Positions 7,033 through 15,565 of a stretch of DNA of 27,349 nucleotides are shown here, in pieces (position 1 is the first letter of the stretch; every line of letters begins with the position of its first letter). The notes under the pieces are model-generated. The model made no database searches and had not been told where the DNA came from. It worked only from the letters and a program-made list of their open reading frames with translations. The stretch comes from Streptococcus lactarius (GTDB lineage: Bacteria; Bacillota; Bacilli; Lactobacillales; Streptococcaceae): assembly GCF_016642265.1 (NCBI RefSeq), contig NZ_MRXX01000002.1, positions 5,713 through 33,061 on the forward strand, given 5' to 3'. Both the position numbers and the translations under genes were made by a program.

Positions 7033-7740
7033 ATGAGCAATCAACTGATTTATACTGGAAAAGCTAAGGATATCTATACTACTGAGGACGAACATGTGAT
7101 TAAGTCGGTCTATAAGGACCAAGCAACCATGCTAAATGGGGCTCGTAAGGAGACTATTAAGGGGAAAGGTGTGCTGAATAATCAGATTTCGTCTCTTATT
7201 TTTGAAAAATTGAATGCTGCAGGTGTGGCAACACACTTTATCAAACGTATTTCTGACACCGAACAACTCAATAAAAAAGTGAAAATTATCCCTTTGGAGG
7301 TTGTCCTTCGTAACGTGACGGCGGGTTCTTTCTCTAAGCGTTTTGGCGTTGAAGAAGGGTTGGAATTGGAAACTCCAATCGTTGAATTTTACTATAAAAA
7401 TGATGAACTGGATGATCCGTTTATCAACGACGAACACGTGAAATTCTTGGGTGTTGCCAACGATGAACAAATTGCTTATATTAAGGCAGAAACACGTCGT
7501 ATCAATGAGTTGTTGAAGGATTGGTTTGCACAAATCGGTCTTCGTTTGATTGACTTCAAATTGGAATTTGGTTTTGATAAGGATGGCAAGATCATCTTGG
7601 CAGATGAATTTTCACCAGATAACTGCCGCCTTTGGGATGCGGAAGGGCACCATATGGACAAGGATGTTTTCCGTAGAGATTTGGGTAGCCTGACAGATGT
7701 GTATGAAGTTGTATTGGAAAAATTGCAGGAATTGAAGTAA
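7033..7740 (+). CDS. purC: Phosphoribosylaminoimidazole-succinocarboxamide synthase (SAICAR synthetase)
   Basis: PurC couples CAIR to aspartate with ATP. The 235-residue length is standard. Signatures visible are YTGKAKDIY at the N-terminus, [27 protein letters not shown] and [15 protein letters not shown]. It is the first gene of the pur cluster behind the promoter at 6971-6999. Its last 70 nt are repeated in diverged form 145 nt downstream. In S. pneumoniae comAB lies between acpP and purC; here nothing does. Confidence 0.96.
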   Translation: MSNQLIYTGKAKDIYTTEDEHVIKSVYKDQATMLNGARKETIKGKGVLNNQISSLIFEKLNAAGVATHFIKRISDTEQLNKKVKIIPLEVVLRNVTAGSFSKRFGVEEGLELETPIVEFYYKNDELDDPFINDEHVKFLGVANDEQIAYIKAETRRINELLKDWFAQIGLRLIDFKLEFGFDKDGKIILADEFSPDNCRLWDAEGHHMDKDVFRRDLGSLTDVYEVVLEKLQELK

Positions 7741-7788
7741 TTTGTTTGCAACGGAAAACCTTCGTCTTTCAAGTGAAAGGACTCAGGC

Positions 7789-7813
7789 TGAAAAAGTCTA
7801 CTAGACCTTTTCA
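7789..7813. repeat. Hairpin in the purC-purL spacer
   Basis: TGAAAAAGTCTA (7789-7800) pairs with TAGACCTTTTCA (7802-7813) with one mismatch. It sits in the 75-nt stretch between purC and its 3'-end remnant. It could be a remnant of a terminator or a weak attenuator. There is no proper T-tail. Confidence 0.35.
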
Positions 7814-7815
7814 CT

Positions 7816-7885
7816 CCGTCGAGATCTCGGTAGCTTGACAGATATTTATGAAGTTGTATTGGAAAAATTACAAGTCTTGAAGTAA
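7816..7885 (+). pseudogene. Diverged copy of the purC 3' end
   Basis: These 70 nt match the last 70 nt of purC (7671-7740) with about 10 differences, and end at the same stop codon. The frame is fully open and reads [20 protein letters not shown] then LK, against [20 protein letters not shown] then LK in the gene. Most changes are synonymous. That pattern fits a fragment of another strain's purC left by recombination better than decay of a local tandem duplicate. It has no start codon and no function of its own is evident. Confidence 0.85.
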
Positions 7886-7941
7886 TTTTTTGAATTCCTC
7901 TCCGATACAGTTTTTAAGTAGAAATAATTAAAGGAAATAAA

Positions 7942-10900
7942 ATGGATAAACGTATTTTCGTTGAGAAAAAAGCTGATTTTCGTGTGAAATCTCACTCTTT
8001 AGTAAAGGAATTACAGCATAATCTTCAGTTGAAAACCTTGAAGGATCTTCGGATTGTTCAGGTTTACGATGTCTTTAATTTGGCAGAGGATTTGTTTGCG
8101 CGTGCAGAAAAACATATCTTCTCTGAGCAAGTGACCGATACTGTTTTGGATGAAGCTGTGGTTAAGGCTGATCTTGAGAAGGTTGCTTTCTTTGCTATCG
8201 AAAGTTTGCCTGGTCAATTTGACCAACGTGCGGCCTCTTCACAAGAAGCTTTGCTGTTGCTTGGTAGTTCAAATGATGTGACGGTGAACACAGCACAATT
8301 GTACTTGGTTAACAAAGATATTGATGCGAATGAGTTGGAAGCTGTCAAAAACTATCTCTTGAACCCAGTCGATTCTCGTTTCAAAGATATCACTGTTGGT
8401 ATTGCGAAGCAGGATTTCTCTGAGTCTGACAAGACCATTCCAAGCTTGGATTTCTTTGAAACTTATACAGCAGAAGACTTTGCACAGTATAAGGCTGAGC
8501 AAGGGTTGGCCATGGAAGTGGATGACCTTCTCTTCATTCAAGACTATTTCAAGTCCATTGGACGGGTGCCAACTGAGACGGAGTTGAAGGTGTTGGATAC
8601 TTACTGGTCTGACCACTGCCGTCACACAACTTTCGAGACTGAGTTGAAAAACATCGACTTCTCAGCTTCTAAATTCCAAAAACAATTGCAAGCGACTTAT
8701 GACAAGTATATTGCCATGCGTGATGAGTTGGGACGTACAGAAAAACCTCAAACCTTGATGGATATGGCGACTATTTTTGGCCGTTATGAGCGTGCTAATG
8801 GTCGGTTGGACGACATGGAAGTGTCTGATGAAATTAATGCCTGCTCAGTTGAAATTGAAGTGGATGTCAATGGTGTCAAAGAACCATGGCTTCTCATGTT
8901 CAAAAACGAAACTCACAACCACCCAACGGAAATCGAACCATTTGGTGGAGCGGCTACTTGTATCGGTGGTGCCATTCGTGACCCATTGTCAGGGCGCTCC
9001 TACGTTTACCAAGCCATGCGTATCTCAGGTGCTGGTGATATTACAGCTCCAATTTCAGAAACTCGTGCTGGTAAATTGCCACAACAGGTGATTTCTAAAA
9101 CAGCAGCTCATGGTTATTCTTCATATGGGAACCAAATTGGTCTTGCGACAACTTATGTTCGTGAATACTTCCACCCAGGTTTCGTTGCTAAACGTATGGA
9201 GCTAGGTGCCGTTGTTGGTGCGGCTCCTAAGGAAAATGTGGTCCGTGAAAAACCTGAAGCAGGTGATGTGATTATCTTACTCGGTGGTAAGACTGGACGT
9301 GATGGTGTCGGTGGTGCGACAGGTTCTTCTAAAGTTCAAACGGTTGAATCTGTTGAAACAGCTGGTGCTGAGGTTCAAAAAGGGAATGCTATTGAAGAAC
9401 GTAAGATTCAACGTCTTTTCCGTAATGGGGAAGTGACCCGTCTGATCAAGAAATCAAATGACTTTGGTGCTGGTGGTGTCTGTGTGGCTATCGGTGAATT
9501 GGCAGATGGTCTTGAAATTGATCTAGATAAAGTGCCATTGAAATACCAAGGTTTGAACGGTACAGAAATTGCCATTTCTGAGTCTCAAGAACGGATGGCT
9601 GTAGTAGTTCGTCCGGAAGATGTAGATGCCTTCGTTGCAGCATGTAACAAAGAAAATATTGATGCAGTTGTCGTTGCAACAGTAACTGAAAAACCAAATC
9701 TTGTCATGTACTGGAATGGTGAAACAATTGTTGATTTGGAACGTCGTTTCCTTGACACAAATGGTGTGCGTGTGGTTGTAGATGCTAAGGTAGTTGACAA
9801 AGATGTCAAACTTCCAGAAGAACGTCAAACATCTGCTGAAACACTTGAAGCAGATACTCTTGAAGTCCTGGCTGACCTGAACCATGCCAGTCAAAAAGGG
9901 TTACAAACCATCTTTGATAGCTCAGTTGGTCGTTCAACAGTCAATCACCCACTTGGTGGTCGCTACCAAATCACACCAACTGAAGCTTCTGTACAGAAAT
10001 TGCCAGTTCAACATGGCGTGACAACAACTGCCTCTGTCATGGCGCAAGGCTTCAACCCATATATCGCAGAATGGTCTCCATATCATGGTGCTGCTTATGC
10101 GGTCATTGAAGCAACTGCTCGTTTGGTTGCTGCTGGTGCCAACTGGTCTAAGGCTCGTTTCTCTTACCAGGAATACTTCGAGCGTATGGATAAACAAGCA
10201 GAGCGTTTTGGTCAACCCGTAGCTGCTCTCCTTGGATCAATCGAAGCTCAGATTCAACTTGGTTTGCCATCTATCGGTGGTAAGGACTCTATGTCTGGTA
10301 CCTTTGAAGAATTGACAGTACCACCAACCTTGGTTGCTTTTGGTGTCACAACAGCAGATAGCCGTAAGGTCCTTTCTCCAGAATTTAAAGCTGCTGGTGA
10401 AAATATCTATTACATACCAGGTCAAGCTTTGGCACAAGAAATTGACTTTGATCTTATCAAGTCTAACTTTGCTCAATTTGAAGCCATCCACGCTAATCAT
10501 AAAGTCACATCTGCATCAGCTGTCAAATATGGAGGTGTTCTTGAAGCTCTTGCCCTTGCAACATTTGGTAACCATATCGGAGCAAATGTCGAATTAGCTA
10601 ACCTTGACACTAGCTTGACAGCCCAATTGGGTGGATTCGTCTTCACATCGCCTGAAGAAATTTCAGGTGTTGCCAAGATTGGACAAACAGTAGCTGACTT
10701 TACACTCATTGTCAATGGTGTAACGCTAGATGGACGTAAACTTGACAGTGCCTTCCAAGGTAAATTGGAAGAGGTTTATCCGACTGAATTTGCACAAGCG
10801 ACTGAACTTGAAGAAGTACCTGCTGTGGCATCAGATGCTGTAATTAAAGCTAAAGAAACAGTTGAGACACCAGTGGTTTACATCCCAGTATTCCCGGGTA

Positions 10901-11667
10901 CGAACTCTGAGTACGATTCCGCTAAGGCCTTTGAAAAAGAAGGTGCAACAGTCAACTTGGTACCATTTGTCACACTGAATGAAGAAGCAATTGTCAAGTC
11001 TGTTGACACTATGGTTGACAATATCGAAAAAGCTAATATTATCTTCTTTGCAGGTGGCTTCTCAGCAGCGGATGAACCAGATGGATCAGCTAAATTCATC
11101 GTGAATATCTTGCTCAACGAAAAAGTGCGTGCAGCTATTGATCACTTCATCGAAGGCGGTGGTTTGATTATTGGTATCTGTAACGGATTCCAAGCCCTTG
11201 TCAAATCAGGTCTTCTTCCATACGGTAACTTTGAAGATGCAAGCAGCACTAGTCCAACCCTCTTCTACAATGATGCCAACCAACACGTGGCGAAGATGGT
11301 GGAAACACGGATTGCCAACACGAATTCACCATGGCTTGCCGGAGTAGAAGTTGGTGACATCCATGCCATCCCAGTATCACACGGTGAAGGGAAGTTTGTC
11401 GTGACAGCTGAGGAATTTGCAGAGCTTCGTGATAATGGTCAAATCTTTACACAGTATGTTGACTTCGAAGGTAAACCAAGCATGGATTCTAAATACAATC
11501 CAAACGGATCTGTAAATGCTATCGAGGGGATCACAAGTAAGAATGGTCAAATTATTGGTAAGATGGGCCACTCAGAACGTTATGAAGAAGGACTTTTCCA
11601 AAATATCCCAGGAAGCAAAGATCAACACCTCTTTGCCTCAGCTGTGAAATACTTTACTGGGAAATAA
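7942..11667 (+). CDS. purL: Phosphoribosylformylglycinamidine synthase (large single-chain FGAM synthetase)
   Basis: PurL converts FGAR to FGAM using glutamine and ATP. At 1241 residues it is the long single-chain type that includes the amidotransferase, as in streptococci and proteobacteria, rather than the three-piece PurSLQ of bacilli. The N-terminal half carries SDHCRHTTF and THNHPTEIEPFGGAATC. The C-terminal class I glutaminase has the nucleophile C1080 (GICNGFQ) and the pair H1210/E1212 (GHSERYEEG). The start at 7942 has AAAGGAAAT upstream. purF follows after 12 nt. Confidence 0.97.
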   Translation: MDKRIFVEKKADFRVKSHSLVKELQHNLQLKTLKDLRIVQVYDVFNLAEDLFARAEKHIFSEQVTDTVLDEAVVKADLEKVAFFAIESLPGQFDQRAASSQEALLLLGSSNDVTVNTAQLYLVNKDIDANELEAVKNYLLNPVDSRFKDITVGIAKQDFSESDKTIPSLDFFETYTAEDFAQYKAEQGLAMEVDDLLFIQDYFKSIGRVPTETELKVLDTYWSDHCRHTTFETELKNIDFSASKFQKQLQATYDKYIAMRDELGRTEKPQTLMDMATIFGRYERANGRLDDMEVSDEINACSVEIEVDVNGVKEPWLLMFKNETHNHPTEIEPFGGAATCIGGAIRDPLSGRSYVYQAMRISGAGDITAPISETRAGKLPQQVISKTAAHGYSSYGNQIGLATTYVREYFHPGFVAKRMELGAVVGAAPKENVVREKPEAGDVIILLGGKTGRDGVGGATGSSKVQTVESVETAGAEVQKGNAIEERKIQRLFRNGEVTRLIKKSNDFGAGGVCVAIGELADGLEIDLDKVPLKYQGLNGTEIAISESQERMAVVVRPEDVDAFVAACNKENIDAVVVATVTEKPNLVMYWNGETIVDLERRFLDTNGVRVVVDAKVVDKDVKLPEERQTSAETLEADTLEVLADLNHASQKGLQTIFDSSVGRSTVNHPLGGRYQITPTEASVQKLPVQHGVTTTASVMAQGFNPYIAEWSPYHGAAYAVIEATARLVAAGANWSKARFSYQEYFERMDKQAERFGQPVAALLGSIEAQIQLGLPSIGGKDSMSGTFEELTVPPTLVAFGVTTADSRKVLSPEFKAAGENIYYIPGQALAQEIDFDLIKSNFAQFEAIHANHKVTSASAVKYGGVLEALALATFGNHIGANVELANLDTSLTAQLGGFVFTSPEEISGVAKIGQTVADFTLIVNGVTLDGRKLDSAFQGKLEEVYPTEFAQATELEEVPAVASDAVIKAKETVETPVVYIPVFPGTNSEYDSAKAFEKEGATVNLVPFVTLNEEAIVKSVDTMVDNIEKANIIFFAGGFSAADEPDGSAKFIVNILLNEKVRAAIDHFIEGGGLIIGICNGFQALVKSGLLPYGNFEDASSTSPTLFYNDANQHVAKMVETRIANTNSPWLAGVEVGDIHAIPVSHGEGKFVVTAEEFAELRDNGQIFTQYVDFEGKPSMDSKYNPNGSVNAIEGITSKNGQIIGKMGHSERYEEGLFQNIPGSKDQHLFASAVKYFTGK

Positions 11668-11679
11668 GAAGGTAAATAA

Positions 11680-13122
11680 ATGACATACGAAGTAAAATCT
11701 CTTAATGAAGAATGTGGTGTTTTTGGGATCTGGGGTCATCCAGATGCTGCTAAATTAACCTATTTTGGTCTTCATAGTCTACAGCACCGTGGTCAGGAGG
11801 GGGCAGGAATCCTCTCCAATGACAAGGGGACTTTGAAACGCTATCGAGATATGGGTCTCTTATCAGAAGTCTTTAAAAATCCTGTGAATTTGGATAAATT
11901 AACAGGTACAGGAGCGATCGGGCATGTGCGTTATGCGACTGCGGGAGAAGCTTCCGTGGATAACATCCAGCCTTTTCTCTTTCGCTTTCACGATATGCAA
12001 TTTGGACTGGCGCATAATGGGAATTTGACCAATGCTGCATCATTGAAAAAAGAGTTGGAACAAAGAGGAGCTATTTTTAGTTCGACCTCAGATTCCGAAA
12101 TTTTAGCTCACTTGATTCGCCGTAGCCACAATCCGAGCCTTATGGGGAAAGTCAAAGAAGCTCTCAGCCTTGTCAAGGGTGGTTTTGCCTATCTTTTGAT
12201 GTTTGAAGATAAGTTGATTGCAGCTCTTGACCCAAATGGTTTCCGACCACTTTCTATTGGGAAAATGGCTAATGGAGCTGTCGTTGTTTCTTCTGAAACT
12301 TGTGCTTTTGAAGTGATTGGTGCAGAGTGGGTGCGCGATGTGAAACCAGGTGAAGTGGTGATTATCGATGATAAGGGCATCCAATACGATACCTACACGA
12401 CGGATACACAGTTAGCGATTTGTTCGATGGAGTACATCTATTTTGCTCGACCTGACTCAAATATTCATGGAGTCAATGTTCATACAGCTCGTAAGAGAAT
12501 GGGTGCACAATTGGCGCGTGAGTTCAAGCATGAAGCGGATATCGTGGTTGGGGTGCCAAATTCCTCACTCAGTGCAGCTATGGGCTTCGCGGAAGAATCT
12601 GGCCTGCCAAATGAAATGGGCTTGATTAAAAACCAATACACGCAACGGACCTTTATCCAGCCAACTCAGGAATTGCGTGAGCAAGGTGTACGGATGAAAT
12701 TGTCTGCCGTTTCTGGTGTCGTTAAAGGAAAACGGGTTGTGATGATTGATGATTCGATTGTTCGTGGAACGACGTCTCGGAGAATTGTTCAATTGTTGAA
12801 AGAAGCAGGGGCAACAGAAGTTCACGTTGCTATTGGTAGTCCAGCCTTAGCTTATCCTTGCTTTTACGGGATTGATATTCAGACGCGTCAGGAGTTGATT
12901 GCGGCCAATCATACGGTTGAAGAAACTCGCCAAATCATTGGGGCAGATAGTTTGACCTATCTCTCTATTGAGGGTTTGATTGATTCTATCGGTATCGAGA
13001 CAGATGCACCAAACGGTGGTCTTTGTGTCGCTTACTTTGACGGGAAATATCCAACCCCATTGTACGATTATGAGGAAGAATATCGTAGAAGTTTGGATGA
13101 AAAGACAAGTTTTTATCGATAG
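11680..13122 (+). CDS. purF: Amidophosphoribosyltransferase
   Basis: PurF catalyses the committed step, PRPP plus glutamine to phosphoribosylamine. The 480-residue protein starts with an 11-residue propeptide, MTYEVKSLNEE, that is expected to be cleaved to expose the N-terminal nucleophile C12 (CGVFGIWGH). The Ntn glutaminase domain continues with LHSLQHRGQEGAG and GHVRYATAG. The C-terminal PRTase domain has the PRPP loop VVMIDDSIVRGTTS. The ribosome-binding site is AGAAGGTAA. It lies 12 nt after purL and 22 nt before purM, in one operon. Confidence 0.97.
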   Translation: MTYEVKSLNEECGVFGIWGHPDAAKLTYFGLHSLQHRGQEGAGILSNDKGTLKRYRDMGLLSEVFKNPVNLDKLTGTGAIGHVRYATAGEASVDNIQPFLFRFHDMQFGLAHNGNLTNAASLKKELEQRGAIFSSTSDSEILAHLIRRSHNPSLMGKVKEALSLVKGGFAYLLMFEDKLIAALDPNGFRPLSIGKMANGAVVVSSETCAFEVIGAEWVRDVKPGEVVIIDDKGIQYDTYTTDTQLAICSMEYIYFARPDSNIHGVNVHTARKRMGAQLAREFKHEADIVVGVPNSSLSAAMGFAEESGLPNEMGLIKNQYTQRTFIQPTQELREQGVRMKLSAVSGVVKGKRVVMIDDSIVRGTTSRRIVQLLKEAGATEVHVAIGSPALAYPCFYGIDIQTRQELIAANHTVEETRQIIGADSLTYLSIEGLIDSIGIETDAPNGGLCVAYFDGKYPTPLYDYEEEYRRSLDEKTSFYR

Positions 13123-13144
13123 GAAATGAAAAGGAAGAAATAAA

Positions 13145-14167
13145 ATGACAAATAAAAATGCATACGCGCAGTCTGGTGTAGACGTTGAAGCGGGTTATGA
13201 AGTTGTTGAACGAATCAAAAAACACGTGGCTCGTACAGAGCGTGCGGGTGTCATGGGAGCTCTTGGTGGTTTCGGTGGTATGTTTGACCTTTCAAAGACA
13301 GGTGTTAAAGAACCCGTTTTGATCTCAGGTACAGATGGTGTCGGAACGAAACTCATGCTGGCTATCAAGTACGACAAGCATGATACAATTGGTCAAGACT
13401 GTGTGGCTATGTGTGTTAACGATATCATCGCTGCAGGTGCTGAACCCCTTTACTTTCTCGACTATATCGCAACTGGTAAGAATGAACCAGCTAAACTAGA
13501 ACAAGTTGTTGCTGGTGTGGCTGAAGGATGTGTGCAAGCTGGTGCAGCCCTCATTGGTGGTGAAACTGCTGAAATGCCTGGTATGTATGGTGAAGATGAC
13601 TATGACTTGGCTGGGTTTGCTGTTGGTGTTGCAGAAAAATCTCAAATTATCGACGGTTCAAAAGTAGCTGAAGGGGATGTGATTCTTGGACTTGCCTCAA
13701 GCGGAATCCACTCAAATGGTTACTCACTTGTTCGTCGTGTCTTTGCTGATTACACAGGTGAAGAAGTTCTCCCAGAATTGGAAGGCAAAAAACTTAAAGA
13801 CGTTCTTTTGGAACCAACCCGTATCTACGTCAAAGCAGCTTTGCCACTCATCAAAGAAGAATTGGTTAACGGTATTGCCCACATCACAGGTGGTGGTTTC
13901 ATTGAAAATGTACCACGTATGTTCGCAGATGACTTGGCTGCTGAAATTGACGAAAGCAAAGTCCCTGTTCTTCCAATTTTCAAAGCCCTTGAAAAATATG
14001 GCCAAATCAAACATGAAGAAATGTTTGAAATCTTCAACATGGGGATTGGTCTCATGCTTGCGGTTAAACCAGAAAATGTGGAACGTGTCAAAGAACTTCT
14101 TGACGAACCGGTTTATGAAATCGGTCGAATTGTGAAGAAGACAGATGCAAGTGTGGTGATTAAATAA
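13145..14167 (+). CDS. purM: Phosphoribosylformylglycinamidine cyclo-ligase (AIR synthetase)
   Basis: PurM closes the imidazole ring of AIR from FGAM with ATP. The 340-residue length is standard. Motifs visible are [46 protein letters not shown] and [13 protein letters not shown]. The ribosome-binding site AAAAGGAAG is well placed. In most streptococci purN follows closely; here a 184-nt structured spacer comes between. Confidence 0.97.
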   Translation: MTNKNAYAQSGVDVEAGYEVVERIKKHVARTERAGVMGALGGFGGMFDLSKTGVKEPVLISGTDGVGTKLMLAIKYDKHDTIGQDCVAMCVNDIIAAGAEPLYFLDYIATGKNEPAKLEQVVAGVAEGCVQAGAALIGGETAEMPGMYGEDDYDLAGFAVGVAEKSQIIDGSKVAEGDVILGLASSGIHSNGYSLVRRVFADYTGEEVLPELEGKKLKDVLLEPTRIYVKAALPLIKEELVNGIAHITGGGFIENVPRMFADDLAAEIDESKVPVLPIFKALEKYGQIKHEEMFEIFNMGIGLMLAVKPENVERVKELLDEPVYEIGRIVKKTDASVVIK

Positions 14168-14183
14168 TGGTGCTATCACCATT
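14166..14183 (+). terminator. Short hairpin at the purM stop
   Basis: AATGGTG (14166-14172) and CACCATT (14177-14183) form a 7-bp stem with a 4-nt loop directly over the purM stop codon, followed by only two more T residues. This is probably an RNA stabiliser or weak attenuator rather than a full terminator. Confidence 0.35.
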
Positions 14184-14208
14184 TTGTACGGAGAAATTGT
14201 AGAAAGGA

Positions 14209-14339
14209 GTGTTTAGTTAGTATGCCTAACTGAACACGGGACTCATTTTCTAGGAAAAAAGAGAAATCATTTTGTGTGCAAGCACCCAGCAATGATTTCC
14301 TATTTTTCTACGAAACTGTTCGGCTAGCCGAAACGTCCC
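14209..14339 (+). other. Hairpin-rich spacer upstream of purN, function unknown
   Basis: Three nested structures are visible. (1) GTGTTTAGTTAG (14209-14220) with CTAACTGAACAC (14226-14237), a 12-bp stem with one G-U. (2) A long imperfect stem between about 14251-14270 and 14291-14310, with GAAATCATT pairing AATGATTTC. (3) A perfect palindrome, TTCGGCTAGCCGAA (14319-14332). GGGAC (14238-14242) and GTCCC (14335-14339) could close the last two into a junction. The palindrome contains GTTCGG and CCGAAA, similar to PurBox cores. It matches no riboswitch I know. It may be a cis-acting RNA, a PurR site or a small mobile element. Confidence 0.5.
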
Positions 14340-14351
14340 TTTGTATCGAAT

Positions 14352-14900
14352 ATGAAGATTGCTGTATTTGCCTCTGGCAACGGCTCAAACTTTCAGGTGA
14401 TTGCAGAACAATTTCCAGTAGAATTTGTCTTTTCAGATCACCGGGATGCCTATGTCTTAGAACGTGCCAAAAACCTAGGTGTGGCTAGCTATGTCTTTGA
14501 ACTCAAGGAATTTGACAATAAAACGGCTTATGAAGAAGCTATCGTCAAACTCTTGGATGAACACCAGATTGACTTGGTTTGTTTGGCAGGTTATATGAAA
14601 ATCGTTGGCCCAACCTTGCTTGCAGCTTATGAAGGTCGTATCATCAATATCCATCCTGCCTATCTTCCAGAATTTCCAGGTGCTCATGGTATTGAGGATG
14701 CTTGGAACGCTGGTGTTGACCAGTCTGGTGTGACCATTCACTGGGTGGATTCTGGTGTGGACACTGGTAAGGTTATCAAACAAGTCCGTGTTCCTCGTCT
14801 TGAAGGTGACGCCCTTGAGACTTTCGAAACTCGCATCCACGAAGCGGAGTACAAGCTCTATCCAGAAGTGTTGGAGAGTTTGGGTGTGGAGAGGAAGTAA
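14352..14900 (+). CDS. purN: Phosphoribosylglycinamide formyltransferase
   Basis: PurN transfers a formyl group from 10-formyl-THF to GAR. The 182-residue protein has FASGNGSNFQ for phosphate binding, LAGYMKIVGPTLL, and the catalytic set N99, H101 (IINIHPAYLPEFPG) and D137 (SGVDTGKVI). The ATG at 14352 matches the family start, but no Shine-Dalgarno is visible in the preceding 20 nt, unlike every other pur gene here. Translation may depend on the structured leader or be inefficient. The next gene begins 24 nt after the stop. Confidence 0.95.
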   Translation: MKIAVFASGNGSNFQVIAEQFPVEFVFSDHRDAYVLERAKNLGVASYVFELKEFDNKTAYEEAIVKLLDEHQIDLVCLAGYMKIVGPTLLAAYEGRIINIHPAYLPEFPGAHGIEDAWNAGVDQSGVTIHWVDSGVDTGKVIKQVRVPRLEGDALETFETRIHEAEYKLYPEVLESLGVERK

Positions 14901-14924
14901 AAGATAGATAGAAGAGGAATAAAA

Positions 14925-15551
14925 ATGACAAATAAAGATAGTTTTAATGGTGGCACTAATATTGGTGTAGGAAATACTGCTGGTGGAGATATATATGTTG
15001 CTGGTAGAGATGTTCATATTCAAAAAAATGGTGAAGAAAGACCAGTTGCTAAGTATGAAGCGAAGGTAATTTGGAAGACCCCTTTAACTAAGTCTGTTCT
15101 AAGTTTAAGTGGAATACTCAGTTCATTAGCCAGTGCTTTTACAATTTTCAAGAGCATTGAACCATTAATAAATTGGTTTAGAAATTCAAAGACGGGACAA
15201 TTTAAGGGAATTAATGAAAATTTTGTGTTCATCTTTTTAGGAATTTTCTTGTTGACGATTATTATTTTTTATTTACGATCTATTACAAGTAAAGAGACCA
15301 GATACCCTTTGATGTTTAATTATGCACTTAGTGGAATTGGAAATAGGTTGAGTATAGAGAAAGTTGAAGTTGCTGCCTGTCCAATCTGTAATGGGAAAAT
15401 GAAATATTACAATAAACCTATTGCGTGGGATAGAATAATAGACTCAAATGGGAATGAGAAGCGTATTGTGACTGAGAGGGTTCCAGCATTGGAGTGTAAA
15501 AGAAATAGTAAACACTGGGCTGAAGTTGATCCAGCAGAAGATAAAGTATAA
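14925..15551 (+). CDS. Two-helix membrane protein with Gly-rich N-terminus and possible zinc site, function unknown
   Basis: A 208-residue protein that I do not recognise. Residues 8-32 are a Gly/Asn-rich strand-forming stretch (NGGTNIGVGNTAGGDIYVAG, then RDVHIQ). Similar GGDI/GRDV patterns occur at the N-termini of some bacterial effector-like proteins; that is a resemblance only. Two predicted membrane helices lie at about 57-76 and 99-118. The C-terminal part has CPIC (C152, C155) with C191 and H197, a possible zinc ribbon. The start has AGAGGAAT upstream. It is more AT-rich than its pur neighbours and sits in the purN-purH gap, where S. pneumoniae carries a VanZ-like gene, so it is probably an acquired cargo gene co-transcribed with the operon. 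Confidence 0.75.
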   Translation: MTNKDSFNGGTNIGVGNTAGGDIYVAGRDVHIQKNGEERPVAKYEAKVIWKTPLTKSVLSLSGILSSLASAFTIFKSIEPLINWFRNSKTGQFKGINENFVFIFLGIFLLTIIIFYLRSITSKETRYPLMFNYALSGIGNRLSIEKVEVAACPICNGKMKYYNKPIAWDRIIDSNGNEKRIVTERVPALECKRNSKHWAEVDPAEDKV

Positions 15552-15565
15552 CATAAGGAGAAAAA

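Noticed and set aside
14276..14488. 70-residue plus-strand ORF entering purN, possible leader peptide
   Set aside because: It has no ribosome-binding site, and its overlap with purN is in another frame without a conserved pattern. Only the hairpins of this spacer seem meaningful.
14475..15023. 182-residue minus-strand ORF antisense to purN
   Set aside because: Composition follows the opposite strand of purN, and there is no start signal or known domain.
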